DNA of 64,000 bases, taken from positions 1,612,001 to 1,676,000 of the forward strand of contig NZ_JACYGY010000001.1 in assembly GCF_015221875.1 (NCBI RefSeq), read 5' to 3'. Positions 48,098 to 57,127 of this stretch are shown here, one piece after another. The position numbers and the translations under genes were made by a program. This DNA is from Dyadobacter subterraneus. Lineage in GTDB: Bacteria; Bacteroidota; Bacteroidia; Cytophagales; Spirosomataceae. The number at the start of each line of letters is the position of its first letter. The first letter of the stretch is position 1. The notes under the pieces are model-generated. The model was not told the DNA's origin, did not search any database, and saw only the letters and a program-made list of their open reading frames with translations.

Positions 48098-49108
48098 ATG
48101 CCTGTAAATCGTAATGCACTGATCCGTTACCGGACAATTGATAATTGTCTTCAAAACCGCTTTCGCCAATGGAGTCTGGATGATCTGATCCTGGCCTGTT
48201 CGGATGCTTTATATGAATTTGAGGGAATTGATAAAGGGATCAGCCGCCGCTCCATACAAGCGGATATTGAAATGATGCGTAGCGACAAACTGGGTTATGA
48301 AGCGCCGATTATTGTAGTTGATAAAAAGTTTTATACCTACGCCGATAAAAATTACAGCATTACCAACATTCCGCTGAGCCATCAAGATATGAAAGTGCTG
48401 GGCGAAGTTTCCGGTATTTTAAAACAGTTTAAGGGTTTTAGCCACTTTGCAGATCTTACAGAAATGGTCAGTAAACTGGAAGATAAAATTTATGCACAAA
48501 AAACGCACAATTTTCCGGTTGTTGATTTTGAAAAAAATGATAATCTGAAAGGTCTGGAATTTATTGAAGGCATCCGGAAAGCCATTGTTTCCAAAACGGT
48601 GCTTTGTATTACTTATCAGTCTTTTAAGGCAAGGCAAGCGAACACTTTTTGTTTTAGTGCCTATTTGTTGAAGGAATATAGAAATCGCTGGTTTGTACTT
48701 GGAGAATCGCATCAACGACATGCGCCGCTGCTAACTTTGGCGCTCGACAGGGTTCAATTTTTGGAGGAAAATAAAGATGAAATTTATCGGGAGAATACCA
48801 GGATCGATCTGTCAACTTATTACTCAAATGTCATCGGCGTCACTAAAAATCAGGGACAGCGTGATGTAAATGTTGTTTTCTGGATGGATCACAACACCGC
48901 GCCATACGTAATCACCAAACCTTTACATGCATCCCAAAAAATTGTAAGCGAAGATGTTAATGGCGTGACTTTCAACATTAAGGTTATTCCCAACTTTGAA
49001 TTGGAAAGGGAACTTCTGGGTTTTGGAGCAAGGATAAAAATTCTTGGTCCCAGAAATATAAAGAAGCGCATTGCAGATCAATTACGGGAAGCGCTGGCTT
49101 ATTATTAA
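48098..49108 (+). CDS. WYL-domain transcriptional regulator
   Basis: 336 residues. N-terminal winged-helix region (IRYRTIDNCLQNRFRQWSLD, SRRSIQADIEMMRSDKLGYE), a WYL-type domain around CITYQSFKARQANTFCFSAY and YRNRWFVLGES, and a WCX-type C-terminal part (NFELERELLGFGARIKIL, RIADQLREAL). WYL proteins often bind nucleic-acid or nucleotide ligands. Divergent orientation to rtcB with a 99-base shared promoter makes it the likely regulator of the RNA ligase. Confidence 0.88.
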   Translation: MPVNRNALIRYRTIDNCLQNRFRQWSLDDLILACSDALYEFEGIDKGISRRSIQADIEMMRSDKLGYEAPIIVVDKKFYTYADKNYSITNIPLSHQDMKVLGEVSGILKQFKGFSHFADLTEMVSKLEDKIYAQKTHNFPVVDFEKNDNLKGLEFIEGIRKAIVSKTVLCITYQSFKARQANTFCFSAYLLKEYRNRWFVLGESHQRHAPLLTLALDRVQFLEENKDEIYRENTRIDLSTYYSNVIGVTKNQGQRDVNVVFWMDHNTAPYVITKPLHASQKIVSEDVNGVTFNIKVIPNFELERELLGFGARIKILGPRNIKKRIADQLREALAYY

Positions 49109-49284
49109 TTTTCTTGTCATACGAATTGTAAAAGTTACAAAATCATTAAAAGGTTTTTAAACATTCATTTTTAATAAAATAATCTGATTAAAAATGGTCT
49201 TTAAAACAAATAAAATCGGCCCTTAAAACAAAATCCTCCATAGCTGATCCGCCTACTTTTGTTCTAAACAATAACACATCAATC

Positions 49285-50316
49285 ATGGAACAACAAACAA
49301 GCGTAAACAATTATAACGGATCTTTGCAAAAGGCGGTTGGCTCAGGTTTTACGGCCACTTCTACGACTGCTGATGTAATTAAGGGAATTGATCTGACCGG
49401 GAAAATTGCTATCGTAACCGGCGGATATGCAGGAATCGGTTTGGAAACTGTGAAGACTTTTGCAGAAGCCGGAGCCAAGGTCGTAGTACCGGCGCGTGAC
49501 GTTAACAAAGCCGCAAAAAATCTGGAAGGTATTCAAAATGTGACTATCGAAAAAATGGATTTGATGGATCCAGCATCCATTGACGCTTTTGCAGAAAAAT
49601 TTCTGGAAACCAATAGCACACTGGATATTTTGGTCAATAATGCCGGTATCATGTGGGTGCCTTTGCAACGTGATGCGCGTGGTTACGAATCTCAGTTAGC
49701 CACAAACCATTTGGGTCATTTCCAGCTTACAGCCCGCCTCTGGCCGGCGCTTAAAAAAGCGGACGGTAGCAGGGTAGTGGCTGTGTCTTCTTTTGGTCAT
49801 CAAATGGCTCCTTTTAATTTTGAAGATCCTAATTTTGAACACCGCGAATACGAAACCTTATCGGGTTATGGTCAATCCAAAACAGCAAATAATTTGTTCG
49901 CGGTAGAACTGGATCGTCGGGGAAAGGCGGATGGCGTGCGTGCATTTTCGCTTCATCCGGGATCGGTTAACGGAACAGATCTTGGGCGGGTTGCGCCTAT
50001 GGATTTATTTCAAAAAATGGGAACGCACGACGCAGAGGGGAATATCTTTCCGGATGTAGCAAAAAAATTAAAGACGATTCCACAAGGCGCAGCCACGACA
50101 GTTTGGTGTGCAACGAGTCCTCAACTAAATAATGTGGGTGGCTTATATTGTGAGAATGCAGAGGTTGCAGAACTTGATCTGGGAAGTATTGATCATAATT
50201 ACAATGACCCTCTAACATTGCGTGGCGTAAAACCCTATTCGCTCGATGCGGAAAATGCGAAGAGATTGTGGACGCTGAGCGAGGAATTGACCGGAGTAAC
50301 TTTTATGGCCGATTAA
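49285..50316 (+). CDS. Short-chain dehydrogenase/reductase, retinol dehydrogenase-like
   Basis: 343 residues, longer than classical SDRs through an N-terminal extension (about 35 residues). Cofactor site VTGGYAGIGLETVK, NNAGIMWVPL, HLGHFQLTARLWP, Ser in VVAVSSFGHQMAP and catalytic YGQSKTAN. Matches the retinol-dehydrogenase/WWOX-like SDR group common in bacteria next to AraC regulators. Substrate unknown. The broken AraC gene follows after a terminator on the same strand. Confidence 0.9.
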   Translation: MEQQTSVNNYNGSLQKAVGSGFTATSTTADVIKGIDLTGKIAIVTGGYAGIGLETVKTFAEAGAKVVVPARDVNKAAKNLEGIQNVTIEKMDLMDPASIDAFAEKFLETNSTLDILVNNAGIMWVPLQRDARGYESQLATNHLGHFQLTARLWPALKKADGSRVVAVSSFGHQMAPFNFEDPNFEHREYETLSGYGQSKTANNLFAVELDRRGKADGVRAFSLHPGSVNGTDLGRVAPMDLFQKMGTHDAEGNIFPDVAKKLKTIPQGAATTVWCATSPQLNNVGGLYCENAEVAELDLGSIDHNYNDPLTLRGVKPYSLDAENAKRLWTLSEELTGVTFMAD

Positions 50317-50354
50317 GTCTGTTATTACAGAGATATAAATTGAAGCTGAATTAA

Positions 50355-50380
50355 GGTGGAGCATTTTGCTCCGCCTTTTA
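50355..50380 (+). terminator. Terminator after the SDR gene
   Basis: GGTGGAGCA pairs with TGCTCCGCC (one G-T pair) around TTTT, followed by TTTTA; 39 bases past the stop. Confidence 0.75.
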
Positions 50381-50444
50381 TGACATGTTGCTATCTGCAC
50401 CATTTGTTTTCCCGACCGGTTATCACGAGTTTTGTTTTGTACAT

Positions 50445-51256
50445 ATGCCTTTAAAAATCGTGGCACATCAAGCATACTATATTCATCCAGACTTAAAGCT
50501 GTCAAGCTTTGATACCAGGTTTTACAAAGCCGACGTACTCTTTGAACAGCACTGCTTGTATGGTTTATTTCAGGAGAAACTAAAATTGTGCATGGGGATA
50601 AAGTGCATTGGTTTGGAGCAGGAGATATTCTGCTTTTTCCCCGCAATCAGCTGGTAACTGTCATCAATTATCCCAAAGATGGTTTGCCTCATCAATCGGC
50701 CGTCATGCATCTTTCCAAAAACCGGTTAACTGATTTTTATACCAAAAATAAAGTTGAGGTCAAGCAAATGCAGGCTCCCAAATTTCAGACTTTTGGCCAG
50801 CATCCGTTGCTGAAAAGTTGTCTTGCTTCCTTAATTCCCTATTTTGAATTGAATGAGACTTTACCTGATACGATTGCTTCCATTAAAATAGAGGAGGCCA
50901 TCACCATCCTCAGAACCATTGATCCTGATGTCGACAATTTGCTGGCTAATTTTGACGAGCCAGGAAAAATAAGTCTTGTCGATTTTATGGAGCAGAATTA
51001 TATGTTCAATATGCCGATGGATAAATTCGGTTATTTAACCGGCCGCAGCCTTACCACCTTCAAGCGGGATTTTAAAAAAGTCTTCCAAACCACCCCGCAA
51101 AAATGGCTTATGGAAAAGCGGCTGGAACTTGCTCATTACCAGATCCGGGAAAAAAACCGGAAGCCTTCTGATGTTTATCTTGAAGTCGGATTTGAAAATC
51201 TTTCTCATTTTGGTTACGCCTTTCGTAAGCGTTACGGTTATGCGCCGAAGGTATAA
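50445..51256 (+). pseudogene. Frameshifted AraC-family regulator
   Basis: The frame from the ATG at 50445 gives MPLKIVAHQAYYIHPDLKLS and reads to ...VLFEQHCL near 50558; a different frame then carries on with VWFISGETKIVHGDKVHWF, a cupin-like AraC sensor domain, and the complete AraC helix-turn-helix (DKFGYLTGRSLTTFKRDFKK, PSDVYLEVGFENLSHFGYAF). One lost base at about 50555-50562 would explain the break. The 3' frame alone (GTG at 50588, 222 codons) lacks the start of the sensor domain. Either a recent pseudogene, a sequencing error, or a truncated protein from an internal start. It lies upstream of the fucose locus. Confidence 0.7.
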
Positions 51257-51679
51257 TGGGTTAACATATTCTACATTGGATCACTTCATTTGACTTTATA
51301 ACTAGTCATCAGGCTAGTAGTAAATTTTAATTTTTTATTTAATTGCTGCACACAAAAATTAGGTACGACAAAAGTCTGGATAAGAACTTTAGTCGTGGTC
51401 AGGAAGCTGTGTGCTGTGAAAATTTAAAAGTTATGCAAACATAGTATTACAAGATATCAATCTGAAATCAACTTAATGGATTAAACGGCAATAAATTTGT
51501 ATAATATCTGTAAGTGACGAGTGAAATAAAAAAGCCTTTTGGGATATTTAAAGGTAATTATGATTCCATATCGCTCATTATAAGTTGGTTGTTGTATAAA
51601 TAAATACGACAATCTTTCTGAGGATAAATTACTTTTTACGGTCCTTTTTTACTGGTAGCATATTGACATAATACTTCGA
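51257..51679. other. Non-coding gap upstream of the fucose locus, with an inverted repeat
   Basis: 423 bases with no credible gene. ACGACAAAAGT (51365-51375) and ACTTTAGTCGT (51386-51396) form an 11-bp inverted repeat with one mismatch, a candidate operator or leader hairpin. A smaller ACTAG/CTAGT repeat lies at 51301-51318. Presumed promoter region of the fucose operon. Confidence 0.45.
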
Positions 51680-52912
51680 ATGCATATTACATCTATCACA
51701 ATAAAGGATAAAAGATTTGACCTTGCAGAAGGTGTAGGTTCGGACGCAACGCATACCACACCGCAATATGCCTATGCGGTGTGCTGTCTGAATACTGATG
51801 CCCAGGCGACGGGTATAGGCCTGGCATTTACCCTGGGTGCGGGGAATGATCTGGTTTGTAAAGCAATAGAATATCTTTCCATTGGATTGGTCGGCCGGGA
51901 AATTGAAGAACTCATGTCTGATTTTGGAACGGTTTATCGCAGCATGGTCGATTCGCCTTCCTTTCGATGGCTTGGTCCGCACAAGGGCGTGGTGCATCTG
52001 GCGTTAGCCGCCATAGTGAATGCCTGTTATGATTTGTGGGCTAAATCACGACAGGTGCCACTATGGAAATTGCTTCTGGATCTTACACCAGAGCAACTTG
52101 TCAATACGCTGGATCTGAGTTATCTGGAAGAGGTACTTACAAGAGAACAGGCCATAGCATTGCTGACAGACAACCTGTCTACTTCCGAATCAAGGAAAAA
52201 CGTTTTGACAACGGGTTATAAAGGTTACGATACTTCGGTAGGCTGGTTTAATTTTTCGGACGAGAAAATAGTAGAAAATACAAAAAAGGCGATTGGTAAC
52301 GGCTTTACTGCCTTAAAACTGAAAGTAGGTTCTGACGATCCGCTTCGTGATATCCGCCGGGCTTTGCTGATAAGAAAAACTGCCGGGGATGAAGCAACAA
52401 TTATGGTCGATGCCAACCAGAAATGGAATGTTCCACAAGCCCTGGACATATGCCGGCGGCTGGGGGAAATAAATCCTTTTTGGATTGAAGAACCAACGCA
52501 TCCGGATGATGTTTTTGGTCATCAGACCATTGCCAAGAGTATTGCTCCGCTGAAAGTCGCGACAGGAGAACATATTCCCAATAAGATAATTTTTAAAAAC
52601 TTTCTCCAGGCCAAGGCCATGGATTTTTGTCAGGTGGATGCCGTAAGAGTAGGAGGTATTTCCGAATTTCTGACTATCAGCCTGCTATCAAAAAGTATGG
52701 GAATTCCGGTTGTGCCGCACGTGGGTGATATGGGACAGATTCACCAGCATCTGGTCATCTTTAACCATATTGGAATGAATCATGAACATTTATTTTTAGA
52801 GCATATTCCTCATTTAAAACAGTATTTTATCAATCCGGCAGAAATTGTTGAGGCTTACTATCAGGTGCCGCAAACACCAGGCAGCAGCAGTGATCTGAAA
52901 GACTTGAAATAA
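51680..52912 (+). CDS. fucD: L-fuconate dehydratase (enolase superfamily)
   Basis: 410 residues. N-terminal capping domain with the L-fuconate dehydratase opening (FDLAEGVGSDATHTTPQYAY, ATGIGLAFTLGAGND) and a TIM barrel with KLKVGSDDP (catalytic Lys), MVDANQKW, WIEEPTHPDD, ATGEHIPN (metal Glu) and VVPHVGDMGQIHQH (catalytic His). Removes water from L-fuconate to give 2-keto-3-deoxy-L-fuconate in the cytoplasm. First gene of a tight cluster: the SDR gene starts 21 bases after its stop. Confidence 0.92.
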   Translation: MHITSITIKDKRFDLAEGVGSDATHTTPQYAYAVCCLNTDAQATGIGLAFTLGAGNDLVCKAIEYLSIGLVGREIEELMSDFGTVYRSMVDSPSFRWLGPHKGVVHLALAAIVNACYDLWAKSRQVPLWKLLLDLTPEQLVNTLDLSYLEEVLTREQAIALLTDNLSTSESRKNVLTTGYKGYDTSVGWFNFSDEKIVENTKKAIGNGFTALKLKVGSDDPLRDIRRALLIRKTAGDEATIMVDANQKWNVPQALDICRRLGEINPFWIEEPTHPDDVFGHQTIAKSIAPLKVATGEHIPNKIIFKNFLQAKAMDFCQVDAVRVGGISEFLTISLLSKSMGIPVVPHVGDMGQIHQHLVIFNHIGMNHEHLFLEHIPHLKQYFINPAEIVEAYYQVPQTPGSSSDLKDLK

Positions 52913-52933
52913 CCTGAAATAATCGTTTTAAAT

Positions 52934-53701
52934 ATGAGTGTATTAGCAGATAAAGTAATTTTTTTAACGGGAGGTGCTGCCGGTATCGGAAAGGAATGCT
53001 TAAAAGCATATCTGAAAGCCGGTGCCAAAGTGGCTGTTATGGATTTTGATCAAAATGCTTTAAATGCACTAGTTAAAGAATTTTCGAATCCGGATTTGCT
53101 TATCTGTGCAGGTGATGTCCGCAAAGCAAATGATGTCAGGTTGGCGATAGAAAAAACGATTGAAGCTTTTGGCCGGATTAATGCAATTCACAACAACGCA
53201 GGGATTGCAAGTCCATCAAAACCAATTGATGAAACTTCTGAGGAAGAGTGGGATAATTTGTTTTCAGTAAATCTTAAAAGTGTTTTCTGGACAACCAGAT
53301 TTGGAATTGATACTTTGAAAAAAACAAAAGGCTGCATACTTAATACCAGCAGTATGGTCGGTGAAATGGGCCAGGAAAATCATGCGGCTTATGTAGCTAC
53401 CAAAGGCGGAATGAACGGTTTGACAAAAGCAATGGCACTGGACTATGCACCTTTTGGCATCAGGGTGAATGCCGTTTGTCCGGCTGGTGTATGGACGCCG
53501 ATGTTAAGAAAATGGGCGGTTGAACAGCCAGATCCAGCCGGGATAGAAAATTATCTGGACAATATTCATGCACTGGGTTATTGTCCGGAAGGTGATGTGA
53601 TTGCGGATGTTGCGTTATTCCTGATTTCGGATGCGGCGCGGTTTGTAACGGGTTGTATTATGCCGGTCGGTGGTGGGGCCGAGCTGGGATATAAAAAATA
53701 A
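52934..53701 (+). CDS. SDR, probable 2-keto-3-deoxy-L-fuconate dehydrogenase
   Basis: 255 residues. Classical SDR with TGGAAGIG, NNAGIAS, Ser in LNTSSMVGEMG and YVATKGG for Tyr-Lys; the C-terminus VTGCIMPVGGGAELGYKK closes the fold. The Asp in AVMDFD favours NAD. Placed between L-fuconate dehydratase and the mutarotase, it most likely oxidises 2-keto-3-deoxy-L-fuconate, as in the known non-phosphorylative pathway; an L-fucose dehydrogenase role is the main alternative and cannot be excluded from sequence. Confidence 0.85.
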   Translation: MSVLADKVIFLTGGAAGIGKECLKAYLKAGAKVAVMDFDQNALNALVKEFSNPDLLICAGDVRKANDVRLAIEKTIEAFGRINAIHNNAGIASPSKPIDETSEEEWDNLFSVNLKSVFWTTRFGIDTLKKTKGCILNTSSMVGEMGQENHAAYVATKGGMNGLTKAMALDYAPFGIRVNAVCPAGVWTPMLRKWAVEQPDPAGIENYLDNIHALGYCPEGDVIADVALFLISDAARFVTGCIMPVGGGAELGYKK

Positions 53702-53707
53702 AAGATC

Positions 53708-54064
53708 ATGGCAATACAAAGAACCTGTATGGCTCTGGACCTTATCGACGACGAAAATCTGATTCTGGCTTACGAGCAAATTCATCAGCCTGAATCCATC
53801 TGGCCTGAAATCCCGGTGGGTATCAGGGATGCTGGAATTGTCGATATGCAAATATACCGGATTGGGACAAGGTTGTTTATGATTGTTGATTATGACGAGA
53901 ATACGAATCTGAAAGCAGCTTTTGAAAAAATGGGTACAATGCCAAGACAACCTGAATGGGCTGCCCTGATGGCTGGTTTCCAAACGAAACTGCCTGAGGC
54001 AAAAGCTGATGAGCATTGGGCAGCGATGAAACCGGTGTTTTTACTAAACGACCACGTCCAATGA
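53708..54064 (+). CDS. L-fucose/L-rhamnose mutarotase (RhaM-like)
   Basis: 118 residues, typical length. RhaM/DUF718 family: CMALDLIDDENLILAYEQIH, IPVGIRDAGIVDMQIYRIG, RLFMIVDYDEN and the terminal Trp-rich AALMAGFQ...WAAMKPVF. It interconverts sugar anomers; in this cluster L-fucose is the likely substrate. The stop overlaps the next start (ATGA), indicating translational coupling with the transporter. Confidence 0.88.
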   Translation: MAIQRTCMALDLIDDENLILAYEQIHQPESIWPEIPVGIRDAGIVDMQIYRIGTRLFMIVDYDENTNLKAAFEKMGTMPRQPEWAALMAGFQTKLPEAKADEHWAAMKPVFLLNDHVQ

Positions 54065-55350
54065 AAGATCGAAACGCGGTGGTGGTACCTTTACTGGTTG
54101 TGATGAGTTTGATGCTGATCTGGAACCTGAGCCGCAATATCAATGATATATTAATTCCTCATCTCAAAAGAGCCTGTGAGTTGACTGATTTTCAGTCTTC
54201 TTTGGTGCAGTCTGCCTTTTTTGGAGGCTATTTCTTACTGGCACTTCCGGTTGGGAAATTTATCAGTAAATATGGCTACAAAGCCGGCATGGTTACAGGT
54301 TTGCTCACCGCTGCTGCCGGTGCATTTTTGTTTTTCCCGGCTGCCGAAAACCGCTATTATCCACTTTTTCTGGGCGCACTTTTTATCATGGCCGCCGGAT
54401 TTACATTTCTTGAAGTTACCGCAACACCTTACATTTCAATACTTGGTGATCCGGACCGGGCATCGAGCAGGCTAAGTCTGGCTTCGGCGGTAGGTTCTGT
54501 TGGTGCAACAATCGGGCCGTTTGTCGGAAGCCGGTTTTTGCTTCATGCAACAGAAGTTTCTCCGTCAACAGTTGCACAGTTTAATCCCGCAGAACTCAAT
54601 CAATATCTGGACTCGGAAGCACAGCTTGTCAAAATACCCTACCTGAGTCTTGGATGTTTGTTTGTTGTTATCGGACTGCTGCTTTATTTTATCAAACTTC
54701 CCAGGATCGAGCAGGGTGATGAAACGGGTGGCAGCTTAAAATCGGTCTTTAAATTCAGACATACCGTTCTGGGTGCGCTGGGTGTTTTTTGTTATCTGGG
54801 TGCCGAAGTTGGTATCGTAAGTTTTATGATCCGTTACGCAAAATCATCCGGAATTGCCGGACTTACTGAGCAAAACGCAGCTTTGTTTATTACTTTTTAC
54901 ATGGCGCTGGTTTTGATCGGAAGGCTGGTAGGCGCTTACTGGCTTCGTAGTTTAAACCCATCCAGAATGTTGTCTGTTTGCTCCCTTGCAGCGATACTTC
55001 TGATTTTTATTTCTATTTCAAATCAAGGATATATTTCCATTTATTCGATATCACTGATCGGCCTTTTTACCTCCGTGATGTACCCGATTCTGTTTACACT
55101 AAGTATCAAAGACCTGCGGATTCATACAAAAACCGGTTCGTCATTGATCATTATGAGTATTGTTGGCGGTGCTGTTATTCCACCGCTTATGGGTTTGGTT
55201 TCAGATTCGTTTGGAATAAAACCAGCGTTTTTTATTCCTGTCATTTGTTATGCCTATCTGGTTTATTACGCCAAATCCGGTCATCGGATTTTAAATTATA
55301 ACAGCGAAAAGCAAACAGAAAATATAAATTTCAATAGTCCGGTTTTATGA
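54061..55350 (+). CDS. fucP: L-fucose:H+ symporter
   Basis: 429 residues from the ATG at 54061, which overlaps the mutarotase stop in ATGA; an upstream in-frame ATG at 54016 is rejected. About 12 membrane helices. FucP-type MFS features: SAFFGGYFLLALPVGKFISK, LEVTATPYISILGDP, SSRLSLASAVGSVGATIGPF. Takes L-fucose across the inner membrane with protons. Its own stop overlaps the start of the fucosidase gene (ATGA), so four genes are closely coupled. Confidence 0.92.
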   Translation: MKDRNAVVVPLLVVMSLMLIWNLSRNINDILIPHLKRACELTDFQSSLVQSAFFGGYFLLALPVGKFISKYGYKAGMVTGLLTAAAGAFLFFPAAENRYYPLFLGALFIMAAGFTFLEVTATPYISILGDPDRASSRLSLASAVGSVGATIGPFVGSRFLLHATEVSPSTVAQFNPAELNQYLDSEAQLVKIPYLSLGCLFVVIGLLLYFIKLPRIEQGDETGGSLKSVFKFRHTVLGALGVFCYLGAEVGIVSFMIRYAKSSGIAGLTEQNAALFITFYMALVLIGRLVGAYWLRSLNPSRMLSVCSLAAILLIFISISNQGYISIYSISLIGLFTSVMYPILFTLSIKDLRIHTKTGSSLIIMSIVGGAVIPPLMGLVSDSFGIKPAFFIPVICYAYLVYYAKSGHRILNYNSEKQTENINFNSPVL

Positions 55351-57077
55351 AAAAATTTGTTCTCACACTACTTCTGGCGAGTTTCGGTTTTCAGGTTTTT
55401 TCGCAAAATCAGATGCCGCTTTCGGAACGACTGAAATGGTGGCAGGATTCCAAAATGGGATTATTTATTCACTGGGGACCGGTTTCGCTTATCGGAAAAG
55501 AAATTAGCTGGTCGCGGCAGGAATATGGTGCAGCAAAATATGATGCCCTTTACAAAAGATTTAATCCGAAAAAATTCGATGCAAAAGAATGGGTAGCACT
55601 GGCAAAAGCTTCCGGAATGAAATACATCGTACTTACAGCGAAACATCATGATGGTTTTTGTCTTTTTGAAACCAAAACGACGGATTATAACATCATGAAT
55701 ACGCCGTTCGGACGGGATGTTTGTAAAGAGCTTGCACAAGCTGCACATGAAGCTAACATACCGATCTGCTGGTATTTTTCAGTAGCTGATTGGAAAGACC
55801 CGGATTGCCGGAATCCTAAAACAAATGATGTTTTTGCGGAAAGAGTTTTAAATCAGGTTAAAGAATTGCTGACTAATTATGGAAAGATAAGTCTGTTGTG
55901 GATTGATTTTGAAGGCTGGCCAAGTCCTGTTGCTCCCAAAAAAGTTTTTGATCTGGCCAGGAAACTGCAACCGGAAATTATCATCAATAACCGTCTGGAA
56001 CCTTTCACGCCTGATGAATCGCATGCCTATCTGGGAAAATATGCCGACTATACCACGCCGGAAGGATTTGTGGCTGGTTATGGCAAAACCGCCTGGGAAA
56101 CTTGTACCAATATGGGCCATCAATGGGCATGGAAATTCAATGATCATCCGCGAAGTCTCAAAGAATCACTCCATACTTTGCTTCGCGGTGTAGGTGGAAA
56201 CGGGAATTTACTTTTCAATATAGGCCCTGACAGTTCAGGTGTTTTTCCTACGGATTTTGCCGCACGTGCTCGGGAAATGGGAGGTTGGATTGAGAAAAAC
56301 AGCGAAGCTATTTATAATACCAAAGGTGGTGTTTATACGCCTTCGCAGGATTATGTAAGCTCCTTCAAAGGAAACAAACTTTACATTCATTTATTGAATG
56401 ATGGGCTAACGGAATTAACACTTCCCGCAATTTCTTCAAAAGTTAAAAATGCAGCTTTGTTTGATGGGACAAAAGTTGATTTCACGCAAAGCGACAAAGA
56501 TTTAAAACTAAGTTTTCCCAAGGGAAAAGTTGATTCGATAGCGACGATCGCAGTTTTAACAATGGATAAGGATCTGTCGACAATAAATCCCATTATTCCT
56601 TTTTCAACTTCGGGTTCCATGGCTTATGGAAAGATGGCCAGTGCATCGAGTTCAGTCGGACAGTTTTACCACGATCCTTCTGCCGCATTTGATGATAATC
56701 CAAAAACAAGCTGGAAAATCGGAAGGAGAAAAGATATCGACGTAAACAAAATTTACGGTAAGAATATCCATTACTTATCTGATGAAGTGCTGGCGCTTTA
56801 CGAGTCGTCCGGGTGGCTTGAAATAGATCTTGGAAAACCTCAGCTGGTTGGTAAAATCAAGCTTGGCGAGTCCAGATACAACGATTCGGAAATCAGGAAA
56901 TTTCAGGTGCAGTATCTGGCCGGAAGTAATTGGGTGAAGTTGGCTGAGGACACCAAAATGGGCGACTGGAATAAAGAAATCAAACCAGTGACTGCACAGA
57001 AATTCAGACTGGTGATCAATGATTATTACCGATATTTTGGGGTAAATGAATTTGAATTATTTCCGCCCGGTAAATGA
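55347..57077 (+). CDS. Secreted GH29 alpha-L-fucosidase with C-terminal F5/8-type (CBM32-like) domain
   Basis: 576 residues; signal peptide ending near VFSQ (about 20). GH29 catalytic domain at about 25-350: GLFIHWGPVSLIG, AKHHDGFCLFETKTTDYN, catalytic nucleophile Asp187 in LLWIDFEGW, and GNGNLLFNIGPDSSG. A linker domain and a discoidin-like domain follow (AAFDDNPKTSWKIG, WLEIDLGKPQLVGKI, FQVQYLAGSNWVKLAED), probably carbohydrate-binding. Releases terminal fucose in the periplasm. Overlaps fucP by 4 bases. Confidence 0.93.
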   Translation: MKKFVLTLLLASFGFQVFSQNQMPLSERLKWWQDSKMGLFIHWGPVSLIGKEISWSRQEYGAAKYDALYKRFNPKKFDAKEWVALAKASGMKYIVLTAKHHDGFCLFETKTTDYNIMNTPFGRDVCKELAQAAHEANIPICWYFSVADWKDPDCRNPKTNDVFAERVLNQVKELLTNYGKISLLWIDFEGWPSPVAPKKVFDLARKLQPEIIINNRLEPFTPDESHAYLGKYADYTTPEGFVAGYGKTAWETCTNMGHQWAWKFNDHPRSLKESLHTLLRGVGGNGNLLFNIGPDSSGVFPTDFAARAREMGGWIEKNSEAIYNTKGGVYTPSQDYVSSFKGNKLYIHLLNDGLTELTLPAISSKVKNAALFDGTKVDFTQSDKDLKLSFPKGKVDSIATIAVLTMDKDLSTINPIIPFSTSGSMAYGKMASASSSVGQFYHDPSAAFDDNPKTSWKIGRRKDIDVNKIYGKNIHYLSDEVLALYESSGWLEIDLGKPQLVGKIKLGESRYNDSEIRKFQVQYLAGSNWVKLAEDTKMGDWNKEIKPVTAQKFRLVINDYYRYFGVNEFELFPPGK

Positions 57078-57127
57078 TCTGTTTTTTGAAATGTGAATTT
57101 TAATATAACACAAAAGAAATAGTTGCG

